From positions 60,720-112,507 of the forward strand of contig FN648454.1 in NCBI GenBank assembly GCA_000310025.1: a stretch of DNA of 51,788 nucleotides. The letters run 5' to 3'. The position numbers and the translations under genes are program-made. Under the pieces are notes generated by a model that was given only the letters and a program-made list of their open reading frames with translations, was not told the origin of the DNA and made no database searches. Positions 24,546-36,000 of the stretch are shown piece by piece (the first letter of the stretch is position 1; the number at the start of each line of letters is the position of its first letter). Origin of the DNA: Ectocarpus siliculosus (taxonomy: Eukaryota; Sar; Phaeophyceae; Ectocarpales; Ectocarpaceae).

Positions 24546-27500
24546 TGGCGGCGAAGCGGCGATCTCGAAGGGCAGCTGGGGCGTGGGTAGAGTCCCCGCG
24601 GAGGGGGGTGATGGCGCATGCCCTCCCCCCCCCCCGACGGCGGGAGCGCCGCCCACGTCACATTCGATGAGTAGCAGACGTGGGCGGTCCTTTCCTTGAG
24701 CACCTTGACCGTGATGTCGGCGTGGTTGTCGCCGCCATTCAGGAAAAAACACGGCACGGCCCTGTCGTCCAGCTTGGTCGCCGCCCGCTCCCACATGAAA
24801 CCGTACTGGAAAAACGGTACCAAACGGAAGGGCCGTTTCTTGCCGGTGTAGAGCTCCTGCGGCGAGGCACCCCCTGCGTTGGAAGGAGATGCAGACTGGT
24901 TCAGCTTCTCCGCGGCGTCTTTTGCGGACTCCGCCCAAAGCTCGTCTCCCCGAATGCTCAGCCCGCGGATACGAGAAAATCCAGCGGGGCCAAGTATCTC
25001 TTGGGCAGCGCGGCGAGAAGCCTTGCCGACCTTGAGGCACCTCTGGATGGCGCTCTCGACGACGCCGTTGTACTGCTGCACGCCGGGAGGGGAGTACTCG
25101 ATCGCGATCCCCATGCTGGCACAGAACTCCTTCAAGTCGCCGCTGGTCCAGAGGGCGTCACGGTCGCCCCGGACACATTTGATCGCGGTGCCAGCCTTGT
25201 GGGCGGCGTCCACGACCATGCGTTTGAAGACCGCCAACGCCTCTGACTTCCGCCGCATGGCATAGCAGACGATCCAGCCCGTGGCGGCGTCCACACCGCA
25301 GAGCATGTAGTGGTTGCCGCCGATGGTCGCCGTGTACCCGCCGCACATCTCGATGTGGAACATGTTCGTTCGGCGCCCTCTTGCCGCGGTATCCGCCCCC
25401 CTGCTTCGGCACCGGTGCCCTCGTCCCCCGCGCCGGCAAGCACCACCGGCAGCTGTCCATCGTGCCCGTGAGGGTGATTCCGTGTTGTTTTGCGGATAAC
25501 CTCAAGATTGGTTCGGACAAGTGGCCGGCACGGTTGTGGAACGTGTTAATATCCATATCCTTTGTTGCATTGGCGACATGGAAAGGCGTCTTACCCGGGC
25601 CCAACACAGCCAAAGCACGGTCACACTCAGCACTCTCCCAAACATCTATCATCCTGGCAGAGGATTCTGCCGAAACATCCGTCACGCGGGGGGGTTCAAA
25701 ATCCGAATCCAGAAGGCAATTCAACACTTCAGATCTCTGGGCATACGTAAAGATGTTCGACATGCAGGAATGGGCCCATTCTCTCGAGGGGTCACTACTC
25801 TCGGCAGTAGAGGCCGGCGTCACCAGAAAACTCTCACGCGCAACATTCACTTGAGACACATCTTTGTGGGGAAGGCGGGAGGCGAAAAGGGAGTCACTTG
25901 ACACGCCACGGATGAATCGTAGTTTACCGTGCAGCAGTTGAGTTCCGCTCGGGTTTATCCGGACCTCATGCTTGTGCGAAACTTTCCAAACCGAAAAAAG
26001 ATTGAATCCACACCCGGGCACAAACAAAACTTCTGGAACAGTAATGTCTGTGTCTTCCTGTTTCCCGTCGGCTCCGATTTGGTGGAACCGAAGGTCTAAG
26101 CTTCCTACAGCTGCAACCTTGATGAGAGCCGAGTCTCCAATTTGAATAAATTGTTCATCCTGGCCCAAGTGGCGAATGTCGTACATGTGATCTATCTGGT
26201 TTGAAATCATCGCGCTCGCTCCAGAATCGGCCTGCCACTGCTCGCTACCCTTCGGATTCGGCATGTACGGTTGGCATCGAAAAGCTTTGTCTACTGTGGG
26301 ACGCTTGGTGACACGAGCTACAATTAGCATTCCAGATACATCAGAGGCAGCAGGCACAATCTTATCAGGCTCAGCAGTCGCGATCACATCAGGCATAGAA
26401 GGCACCCTCACATCATGGACAGCATTCATTATCCCATCAGACTCAGCACTCACAACCACGTCAGGCACAGCGGGCACAATCGCATCAGGCTCATGAAAAT
26501 CGGTCTCCTTCTCATAATTCTCGAACATCGCAGACAGACTCGGAGAAGCAACCCTATGCAAATCTTGCTCAGAAAAACAGTGATTCCTCTCGTGACTCGC
26601 AAGCATTTCAGGGTCAACACCGGGTACAGCAGGTACGAAAACGTCAGACGCCTTACAACCAAACGCCGACTCAAGAAAAGAATCAAACTTGCCTCGAGGG
26701 CACACACTTCGTGCCATGAAGAGACGAAGAGGGGCGTCGCCAGCAGGAGGTAGAACGTCGCCTGGATCTGGAGGGGGAGAGGAGGAGGAAGAGGTCGCCT
26801 GAGGTACGCCGTGGTGCTGCTGCTGCTGCTGCTGCTCAAAGCTCGCCTGCTGCTGCGGGAAGGGCGCCGGCTGCTCCGAGACGTAGAAGGCCTCGTTGTA
26901 GACTCTCGGCTGATACGCGTCAGGACCTGCAGCAGAAGGGCAGTATGTTACGTTGGCCTCCTGCTGCTGGTGCGGCCCGCCGTCTTCGGAAAAATAGCCG
27001 AAGCCAAATCCCCCGCCGGCGTTGTCGTAGGAACCGCCGCTGTGGTTCCCCCCGTGAGCCGCGAGCCCATACCCGTATCCCGCCTCGGAAGGTGATGGGG
27101 CCCAGCTTGGCGTGGGTGCCGGCGTCGACGTTTGCCACCATCCCGAGCTGCTTTCGCCACCGAACGAATCTCCACCCCCGATGGCCAGGTGAGCCGGAAA
27201 AAAGGGCCGCGGGACGCTGGCAAGCTGCCCTGCAGGTACGTTGGCCGGCGGGAAATTGCCCCCGCGGCCGCCGCCTTGCCCACGGCTGTCGTAGGGGCGA
27301 GGCCCGTAGCCGCCGTAGCCCCGTCCCCCAGCGTTGTGCCCCTGCACCTGCCCCCCAGCTCCGGGTTCTGGCCCGCGCGGCGGCCCCTGAGGCGCAGGAG
27401 CGTGGCCCTGACTCCAGCCCGCACCGTTTTGGAATTGGTACGACTGCTGTACTGATGGACCACCAACCCGCCCCAGGTTCTGCGATCCGCCTCGTGGATG

Positions 27501-27640
27501 AGCGGCCGCCTCGGCGTTCCTCCTGCCGCTCAAGTACGCGATGATCTCGTTGTAAGTCGCCAGGAACTCGCTGCGCAACTTGTGACAGTCAGCGGTCGCG
27601 TGCGAGCTGTTGGGCCCGTGGTACTGGCAGAAGTACGGTC
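24546..27640 (-). pseudogene. Inverted Copia segment: zinc knuckle, protease, integrase
   Basis: Read on the minus strand from 27640: a short Cys/His motif (FCQYHGPNSSHATADC), a long G/Q/P-rich linker, the aspartic protease motif DSGAS near 26215, then the integrase zinc finger HNRAGH...CRWC near 25440-25540 and the integrase core to about 24800. In the core the usual first catalytic Asp is Glu (FHIEMCG), with Asp in VRGDRD and Glu in NGVVES following. A one-base frameshift separates the long upper frame (to 25158) from the core frame starting near 25363. The upper frame continues artificially to 28049 on antisense sequence. The segment is in reverse order relative to gag and RT. Confidence 0.85.
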
Positions 27641-27790
27641 GCTCCACCGCCGCCCGCTGCTGCCGCCGCCGGGCCGTCGCCGTCGCCACCGCCACCGGGG
27701 CCTGCGTCATGGCCTGCACCTTCGCCTGGTGCCGCCGTGTCGCCGGTCCCGTGGCCGCCTGTGACGGGGACCGCCGCCGCTCAACCGCCG
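27640..27790. repeat. Right inverted-repeat arm at inversion boundary
   Basis: Reverse complement of 24391-24545. Part of the same motif is repeated once more in tandem (about 27776-27830), so the boundary sits in a small repeat cluster that could promote recombination. Confidence 0.85.
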
Positions 27791-27829
27791 CCCGCTGCTG
27801 CCGCCGCCGGGCCGTCGCCGTCGCCGTCG

Positions 27830-29422
27830 ATATCGCCGCCGCTCCCGGAATGGTCGTCCTCACCCATCGAGGCTGAACAGTCCCCGCCAAGAAGAGCGCC
27901 GCAACCACGCCAAACCAGGCTGACCAGACCGCCGCCGACCGCACCGGGGTACGCCACGCCCCTGACGCCCCATGCTTCGAGGCAGCTGGGCGAGAAGGGA
28001 GACCTTCGGGTCCGAGGACGCACGAGGGGGGATGCGCGCGCCATGTCACAGCAGCAGCTGTCTACTCTTTCGGAGGACCGGCAGTTCCCATCTCTGCCGA
28101 ACGAGGCCGTCAGTACTCCTCTCCCTCCTTCCGAGATCACCATGGGGTTGCTGGCTCAGGCGAACGAAGATGTTCTCCTCTCCATGCTGGATGCTCGGCT
28201 AGTCATGAACGGGAAGACGATGCTCCGGCCAGGATTGGAGGGGGATGATGAGCAGGGGGGGGGAGGCGAGCAGCGCGCTCGGAGTGGGGACGCGGGAGGA
28301 AGCAAGGGAATCCCGCCGAAGGGGGACACAGGCGAGAAGGGACGCGTGGGGTATGGAGGGTCGATCGGTCCCTCTGAGCGGGGCGTTCCGCTCGGGCTCG
28401 TGGCGCGTCTTGCGACACGCGACGACCTCAATTCGGCTATCTCTGAGATGGAGCCACCCCTTCTGCGCCCCGACATGCCGCGCTGCCACTCCAAGGACCT
28501 CAGGGTACCCCAGACATTCAAGGAGGCGAAGGAGAGCGTGCACAGCACCCAGTTCATGGACGCGACGAAGAGAGAGGTGTTTGGGTTGCTAGAAGCAGAT
28601 GCATTCAAGGTTGTTGGACCCTAGCAACCAATCGGTAATTGTAACAAGTCGAAGTTTCTGTTTGATTGGAAGGTAGATGCGTTCGGCTTTCCTACGAAGC
28701 CCAAAACCAGACTTGTTGCAAGAGGAGATATGCAGAAGGAATACATTGACTTTGGTGATTTGTATGCCCCCACTGTAGCTTCGTCTAGTGTTCGTATGTT
28801 GGCAGCTTTGGCGTGTGAGCTTGACTTGGAGTTGTGTCATTTCGATATCGATCAGGCGTTTGTGAGGGCCCCTCTTAAGGAAGACATTTTCATGCGATTG
28901 CCGGAAGGATGTGGTGCGTTGTCGGGGAAGATTGTGCAGTTGAACAAGAGTCTTTACGGTTTGAGGCAGGCATCTAGGGAGTGGTACGCGTTGCTGAAGA
29001 AGTGTCTTTTGGCTTTGGGTTTCGAGCAGTGCATGGCCGATTCGTGTGTTTTTCGCTTAGTCGAAGGGGGGGAAGTAGTGTTGATTCTAGTAGTACACGT
29101 AGACGATATTTTTGCAGTGGGGACGAAGGAGAGGTGTGATCAATTTGGGAAGGATCTGGGCGAGTACGTACCGGTGAAGTCTCTGGGGGAGTTGCAGTGG
29201 TACTCTGGTTGCTATTAGGAGAGGGACAGAGAGGCAGGTAGATCGACGATTTCGCAGGAGACATACACCAAGGAGTTGGGAGAGAGATATGGTGTGGAGT
29301 GGGGCGGAAGCATTCCTTTGCCCACGACTTGGAGACTTTGGGACTTTGACGTTCATGAGCCGAGCGTAGAGTACCCATTTCGCGCGCTGATTGATTCGTT
29401 GCTATGGATAGCTTTGTTGACT
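27830..29422 (+). pseudogene. Copia reverse transcriptase, first part, with stops
   Basis: An open frame leads through a P/S-rich linker into RT. Seen: the DIDQAFVRAPL catalytic Asp region, KSLYGLRQASREWY, and VHVDDIFAVG (YVDD in most Copia elements). In-frame TAG codons occur at 28622-28624, before FLFDWKVDA, and at 29216-29218, before ERDREAG. The domain is then cut at 29423 by a MITE after SLLWIALLTT. RT copies element RNA to DNA in virus-like particles; this copy cannot give a complete enzyme. Confidence 0.85.
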
Positions 29423-29658
29423 ACACAGGTGGAGGTCGACCCCCCTTCCCCAAGATGTGGGATGCCCTCGCCCCCTTTTGAAGACCTTGACAAGGTCGAC
29501 CACCTTGGAGAAGACAACCAAGGCCTCGAAAATACCTCGATTTCTCCCCTTTCGAGGTCTTGGTTGCCTTCTCCAAGGTGGTCGACCTTGTCAAGGTCTT
29601 CACAAGGGGGCGAAGGTATCCGACATTTTGGGAAAGGGGTGTCGACCTCCACCTGTGT
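29423..29658. mobile_element. Palindromic MITE inserted in reverse transcriptase
   Basis: A 236-base imperfect palindrome whose ends read ACACAGGTGGAGGTCGAC and its complement. The centre is near 29535. It shares arms and ends with the partial element at 1-190. It splits the Copia block SLLW...RPDIANAV, so it jumped after the retroelement inserted. A target duplication is not clear by eye. Confidence 0.85.
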
Positions 29659-30282
29659 GGGCCGGATATCGCGAATGCGGTGAGGGCAGTAGCGAGGTAC
29701 TGTAGTGCACCCAAGTTGATCCACTGGAAGGCTGCACTTGGCATCTTAGGATATGCAGTTAGGACTAGTTCTTTCGGGACTTCTTTTCAGAAGGGGACAA
29801 TCTCAGGATTTTCTTTGATCACGTTCGCCGACGCGGATTACGCCTCGCGTGCGGCGGATCGTAGGTCGGTTTCAAGTGGAGTAGTAATGTGTGCGGGGAG
29901 AGCGATAGCATGGTTTTCCAAGACTCAGAAGTGTGTGACTTTGTCCACCACGCAGGCAGAGTACGTGGCGATGGTGGACATGGGGAAGGAGATTCTTTTT
30001 TTGAGGCAGGTTTGGCGCTTTATGTTGCCGAAGGAGTTGCGGCCGTGCATTCCACTGTACGAGGATAACGAGGGTGCTATCCAGATCGCAAAACACCCGA
30101 TCTCGAATTCCAACTCGAAGCACATCGACGTGCGGCATCACTTCCTCAGACAACTGGTAGATGAGAAGGAGGTAGAGATCATTCATGTAGCGTCGCAGTA
30201 CCAACATGCTGACTTCCTCACGAAGGCGCTACCTGAGAGGGATTTTGTGTTTCACAGGGACTACGTGATGAACTTAAAGTGA
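29659..30282 (+). pseudogene. Copia reverse transcriptase end and RNase H
   Basis: Starts after the MITE with PDIANAVRAVARYC and continues without stops to 30282. RNase H acidic residues are seen in FADADYA, TTQAEYVA and YEDNEGAI, with the usual C-terminal HIDVRHHFLR and ADFLTKAL blocks. The frame is intact but cut off from the N-terminal RT part. Confidence 0.9.
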
Positions 30283-30774
30283 GCAGTCCCGGAGTTTTTG
30301 TGTTGTGTGATTGTTTGTGTGATTCTTTCGATTTGAGTATATGAGGAGTTGATTTTCTACGAGTTTGAATTCAAGGATGGCCGATGGATAATATATTTGG
30401 TATTTCTGTTTTAATGGTTGGGAATACTTTCTATCCGATTATTTTTTGTTTTTTTTTGCGTTTGTGCGATTTTTTTGAATTACTATTTCTGAGGAGTTGA
30501 TTTGATACGATGTTGAATTCAAGGGTGACCGATGGATAATCTCTGCAGTGTTTCTGGTTTAATGGTTAGGAGTAGAGTTTCAAACCGGTTGGAGTTCTAA
30601 CGAGTTTTGTTTCTGGTTTAATGGTCATGGTGTTTTGGCGAAGACGAAGCATGAGATGGATGGAATGTTAATCACTAAGGCTTGCGTTCAGGTATTTGGT
30701 ATAAGAGGGTATGCATGTTTAAGGTAGTGAAATGAGTCCGGGTGTAATCTTGCCAATGCAGCGAGTAGGGGGGC

Positions 30775-31296
30775 TGTTGGATGTACTCACAGCATCAACA
30801 GATTATTGCGAGGAAGAATTTCCCGAGCAGATGGAGCGGGGAGTTTGGGGGTTCAATGGTTGCTATGGATTAGATTTGGTGGTACCAACTTTATCACAAA
30901 TTGCAGGTTTGAGGGTATGGGTGTCTACAACGGAACTTGTGTGCGTGGCTTGTGGTTCCTCACTTCCTTTTTCTGTGTATAATCAAGTCCTTTTTCCGGC
31001 TCTCACGCCAACCCCGGCTTCCACGCCCATACTCCGGCTATCACGCCAACCCGGCTTCCACGCCTTCAGGACTCCCACGTCCCTACATATACCTTTACAT
31101 CAGGGCTTCCACGCCACCCGGCTTCCACGCCACAACTATATTATACACGAGCTTCCACGCTCCACCACGTAGAAGGGCTTTCACGCCCGCAGATAGTTTC
31201 TACATTTTGACCGTTGGCAGTACCCAGCTGCTGGCACCTTATGTTTCCCACTACGGGACCCCGCGCCGAGGCACCCACGCACAAAGCTACTCAACG
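30775..31296 (+). repeat. 3' LTR
   Basis: 522 bases, same length as the 5' LTR, with about nine substitutions; the last base is G where the 5' copy has A. It is followed directly by the GCATG target duplication. Confidence 0.95.
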
Positions 31297-31301
31297 GCAT
31301 G

Positions 31302-33019
31302 GTTGAGTGGAACTACACACCTTTGACGTATTTATACAAGGTGGGCGTGTTTGATGTGACCGACTGGGAAAGTTTCTTAAGTTTGGTTGGCGGTGAAAAG
31401 CCGCGCAACATGTCATCTCGAAAACAAACAGCGCCAGGTTCGTCTGGTCCTGATATTGTTGGGCAGTTGACATGGATGTGACTTCCCATGGGGTACATGG
31501 GCGCCCCATGTGCGTCTCATGGGCCGTCTCACACATCCCACGAGCGGAACACAAACACATTGATGGGACGCTTGGGGCTACCCGGTGTTCTCCTACCCAC
31601 GGCGAAACATGATGACGCTTCCTGGGCGTTGTAGTGGGCGTCCCCGCGTGTCCCATGGGACGCGCCGGACGGAGGACGTCCGATGGGAGCGCGGGACGTC
31701 GCATGGGACTGACGATCAGGCGCATTAGGGCTAGGGTTAGGGTAGGGCCACCCATGGGACGGACCCATGAGACGCACATGGGTTGCCCATGGGACGGGAG
31801 CGTGGGACGCCCCATGGACGTCCCATGAGAACTCCTAATAAGTAAAGAACCTAACGGCTCTGTTCGAGTCCAATTTGTTGTTTGTGTCCTCCCGTTCTCT
31901 CCCAGTCGCTCGCTACCGATCGCTCACTCCCAGGAAGCACAGAGGAAGAGCGCACACTGTGCTTGTCAACAAGAAATACACTGGTTTTATTAACACGGAA
32001 GTAAACAGAGTCAGCCTACTGTATTGCAGGGTGGTCGGTGTATCCTACAAGGTACAGTTCCTGCCCATTTGGTATCTTAGGGAACAGGCTCAAAAATGTC
32101 ATACCATGACACTAGCAGCCTACCCCGAGGGATCGTGTCAGCAGATGCTAGAACCCAAAGTCGAAGAAGAAGGGTCCTTCTAGAGGTACATCTACTGATA
32201 CGGAGCTTCACAAGCTGTTACAGTAGCGGCTACAGTAAAGAGAGGTCACGCCTGCTCTCTTAAATCGGCACTTTGTTGAAGATAGGTCACGCCCGCCTGT
32301 TCTCTGACATCAGTACCACCCTAATGCACAGGACGTTCGGCAAATCATCGTGAGCGACCTCCCAGATTCAACGGTCCTGCCTGAACCAACAAGGCCATTG
32401 ATTGATGATGCCTGAACCAGCATACTTTCGAAAATGAATGTCATTGAGTGATGCAACAAAACTCATGCATCTTGTCCGACCCGCAGCCTGCATGCTAGTT
32501 TGTCGCCCGCTGCACGCTACTGAATCCACCAAACGGTTCATCAAAGATCATCATTAGCATTTTTTGCACTTGGCAAGGTTGATCAGTCAGAGCGATCGTC
32601 GTGTCATGCGACCATGGATGGAGGACTAGTCGAACACAGCAAATATGTAGTGCTTGATCCCAAAGGAGGACCCATTGAATGTCTACCGGGACAACACGCG
32701 CATCTACGTACTTCAATCAAAGAATAACACCCCAAGACCCTGCTTAACCATCACCGGATGCTACACAGATAGCTACAGTTCTACCAATCAAACAGAGAGT
32801 AACTCCCACAGCGAGACTGTGACTATGTCCTCCACCGACAAATTCCACACTCACGCCCGTGTGACGGAAGACTCAGGATATAGGAAGAGGCGCACCTGAG
32901 CCACAGTGTGCAGACGCTCTGGTGAGCGTTTTTCCTCTCTTCACCTACTTTCGCGTGCGCGAGCCAATGAAGGTATTCTGCAAGTAGGTGACGCAAGAGA
33001 AACTGACTCGGCGCCGTGC
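31302..33019. other. Intergenic with repeats, no recognised gene
   Basis: Short overlapping frames only. Contains the CCCATGGGAC-rich stretch (31490-31830) and a few short duplicated phrases such as AGGTCACGCC at 32246 and 32285. I see no domain, RNA gene or convincing splice pattern. Confidence 0.45.
31490..31830. repeat. CCCATGGGAC palindromic repeats with telomere-like run
   Basis: The self-complementary core CCCATGGG and variants (CCCATGAGA, GCATGGGAC) recur about ten times. At 31724-31747 lies a short run of TTAGGG-related units (TTAGGGCTAGGGTTAGGG). TTAGGG is the common telomere unit in many algae, so this is at most an interstitial relic. Confidence 0.6.
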
Positions 33020-36000
33020 TTACTGTAGGGGGCACTCTCCTCTGCGAGTCTCATCTCTAAGCTTGAGCTTGACAACGAGCGAGGCCCACATCCAAACACC
33101 GATTGTCAAGATTACACTGTTTACGGGATATGTTTACCGCCTCTAAAGACGGGAGGCCGGCAGCGAAACAACCTACAGCAGCCCTGACCACTCCTTCAAT
33201 GTCTAGGAGTCTAGGTGGGAGCTTCTGCACGTGGGCATATGCGCCGCCTTTACACCTTGACGTAGCACGTGCCTTCCAGAACGAGCTCATCTTCGTCGGC
33301 GTCAATCGTGACCGTGCTGGGGTCGTCAGCCTGTTGGGCATTCACAAGACAGTCGTTGCGTTTTTGTTAGTGTGGCTGGGAACCCGAAGAAAACCGAAGA
33401 AAACCGAAGAAAACCGAAGAAAATCGACGCACGTCACCACTTCGTTCGGGAGCGGGTGGCCAATGGGGCGTCTAGGATAGTCTTATGTATCGTCTGAAGA
33501 ACAGCACGCGGATTTTCTCATCGAACCACGGCACAAAGAGGCGCTCGCGGCACACGAGCGTGGCAGAAAAAAACATTTGTTAGGCGGTGTTTTACAGGTT
33601 CGCCGAAGGTACTGTAGTTCTTGATGGGGTGCATTGTTGGAGTTCTTGGATATACAAGGTAGCGTCAACGGAGGATATTTGGCCCGTGCTGGAGGAGTAC
33701 TACATGAAAGGTACCCCACATTGCCGTCTTAACCCGGAACTTTCATAAGAAACTCCGACATCATATCTCGCGCCGAGTATGGGGGACTGTTTGGTGTACT
33801 CGATCTACTACTGTAGAAATGTGCTGCGGGGGCTTTGGGGGGCTCTGGTCTTTTCGGGCATGGGTGAGTTAGAAAATGGAGGGGCCCGTACCTGGTGCGT
33901 GAGATATGGGTGAATAATGCAAGGAGACAAAAGCTTGCCTTCACTAGTGGTCTCGTGGCACGACCGTTCGGGAGATCACGCAATCCACTGGACAACCTCG
34001 TTGGAGTCCTACACACAATTTCTACCGGGTATCGACACACCTTGGACCAGGGATTCGTGTCGTCAAAGCCGTTCATGTCCGAGCAGCATCGGGTGCACAG
34101 TTTTCGACGTTGCTGAACACTCTAGGTATGGCTAGGGGTCAAACATCCGGACATACCTGAATGGTGCACGTGCCGGATGGGACATTGGAGTAGCCGCCGT
34201 TGGTGAAGGACACCGTCGTGCTATCGGTGATGGTCATCACCGGATCTGCGCACGGGAAACGATGGAAGGGAAGGCAAGACAGCAGGGTTCAGGCGGGGTG
34301 TACATACGAAATAAGCCAATTGATACAGGCACATGCAATAACCCCATCAACACAAAGGAATCTGAGGAAGGCGGCATGGCGAGGATGCTTCAGGAACAAC
34401 ACACTCACGACATTCTAGCCCCGAGAGAGGGGCACACGGCCTTCGCCCACGCTAAGCTTTCTTCAGTGGGAGATGGTTCACGAGACTACTAGAACGCCAC
34501 CATCACCCGAACACGCACAGAGTCTCGCTCACCATTGACCGACTGAACCGGCTTATCTTGGAACTTTACAAGGCTGGAGGATTCGACGATGACTTCGATA
34601 GGCTGCTGTCCGTCAACGCTGCCAACGTTTCCTGCGCCCTCGGGCCCTCGCCGATGGTTGCTTCGAAGGTAAAATTGTTCGAGCCCATGATGTGGAGACC
34701 CGCCACGACGTTGTCGCGTAACTGCACGGAACCACATTGAGGCCGACCCAAGCGCACGAGAGATTGACGACAATGTTGGGGGGGGGGAGGCCATATTCCT
34801 GGCGACGAGTTCCAATCTATCGTACTACAGTGGTGGTACTAGCCGGTTCGCCGGCGCACGTACTACCTGAGAGTATCCGCGAGATTCCACTGTCCCGCAG
34901 TCTGCGGGACGATAGGAACAGCTCAGGTGGTGCACTTAACAGTCTATACTGGCAACACCCATACCATGCAGGAACGATGGGCCTACACAAAGCCCGAGTC
35001 AGAGTCAATCGTTGATATGCTGTGCGGAGCAGCTATCTATGTTGCACCCATCACGCGCGTCCAGTTCCAAAGAGGGAGGGTGTCGCGACTCACCGTGTGC
35101 CGGCGAACTCAGACGGAGTCCGACGTGTCGACTATCAGACCGGTGCCTCGGCTTAGGCCGATAGTCCACGGAAGGAACTCCTTCATGCCTAGTAAAAACA
35201 CGAAAACGCGTCGAAATACCGCAGGAAAACCACGGAAGGGAGGGAAGAATTACTTCGGTGAGCACGGGTGTTGCCACGCAAGGCTGACGCGGTCGGCGCC
35301 GACAACCACCAACGACTCGACGCGGGAAATCTGATCCCTTAACAATCGACAGGTACAAGATTAGATCGGACGAAACGAACGGAAAAGGGCAGCAGCAACG
35401 ATAACAGCACAAGCAATAAGGCGTGCAGCCGCAGTCCGTTTGTAGCGCACTCACTCGTCGTATCTGCCGGCGTCGATGCTTACGAGGGTAGAGTCGCGCA
35501 CGACCAGGGCGTCACCGCTGCAGTAGCGAATGTCGACGCCCTCACAAGTGACGTTCTGCAACGTGTTCGGCATCGAGCGGTGAAGAGGAGGAACGGAGGG
35601 AACGAGACACAGACTTGCCTTGGGCAGGGAATGCAGGGACGCAGAAAAAGCTGTAACTGGCATCTCCATCAGTGTTAGTCTAGCCACGACAAAATCTGGC
35701 AACATCGATATTGAAAAAGCGCAATCCGCCCTCGTCAGCAATTCTTATCGCCTCACCTGGGAGTTCACAACCGAGCGGCAGGTCGATCCTAGGCCAGATA
35801 CGGCGGGATTGCTGTCGGTGCCGGTCTCGGGAACTTAATTCCCTTGGATCCACACGTCTTCGATCTGAAACGTTTTGTTATAGCATGTATGGAGCACACC
35901 GCGCCTTTCTGGTTAGTTGGGAGAATGTGTTGAACTCTTGTTGCATACAAGTAGTTACTTTTCGTTATGCAAATAACATCGGCCTGGGGTGACTGCCCCC

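Larger units (their letters stand above)
22737..31301 (+). mobile_element. Ty1/Copia LTR retrotransposon, internally inverted, defective
   Basis: Two 522-bp LTRs (22742-23263 and 30775-31296) start TGTTG; the left one ends CAACA and the right one CAACG. The target duplication GCATG is at 22737-22741 and 31297-31301. A purine run (AGTAGGGGGG) precedes the 3' LTR, as expected for the polypurine tract. Counted by eye the LTRs differ at about nine positions, so insertion was fairly recent. Domain order by position is gag (+), then integrase and protease on the minus strand, then reverse transcriptase (+) and RNase H (+). The order protease-integrase-RT-RNase H after undoing the inversion defines Copia. 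In-frame stops in gag and RT, a frameshift in integrase and a MITE in RT make this copy non-autonomous. Confidence 0.95.

Noticed and set aside
27790-28049. N-terminal part of a 963-codon minus-strand frame.
   Set aside because: It is antisense to the plus-strand linker before RT; the true minus-strand retroelement sequence starts at about 27640.
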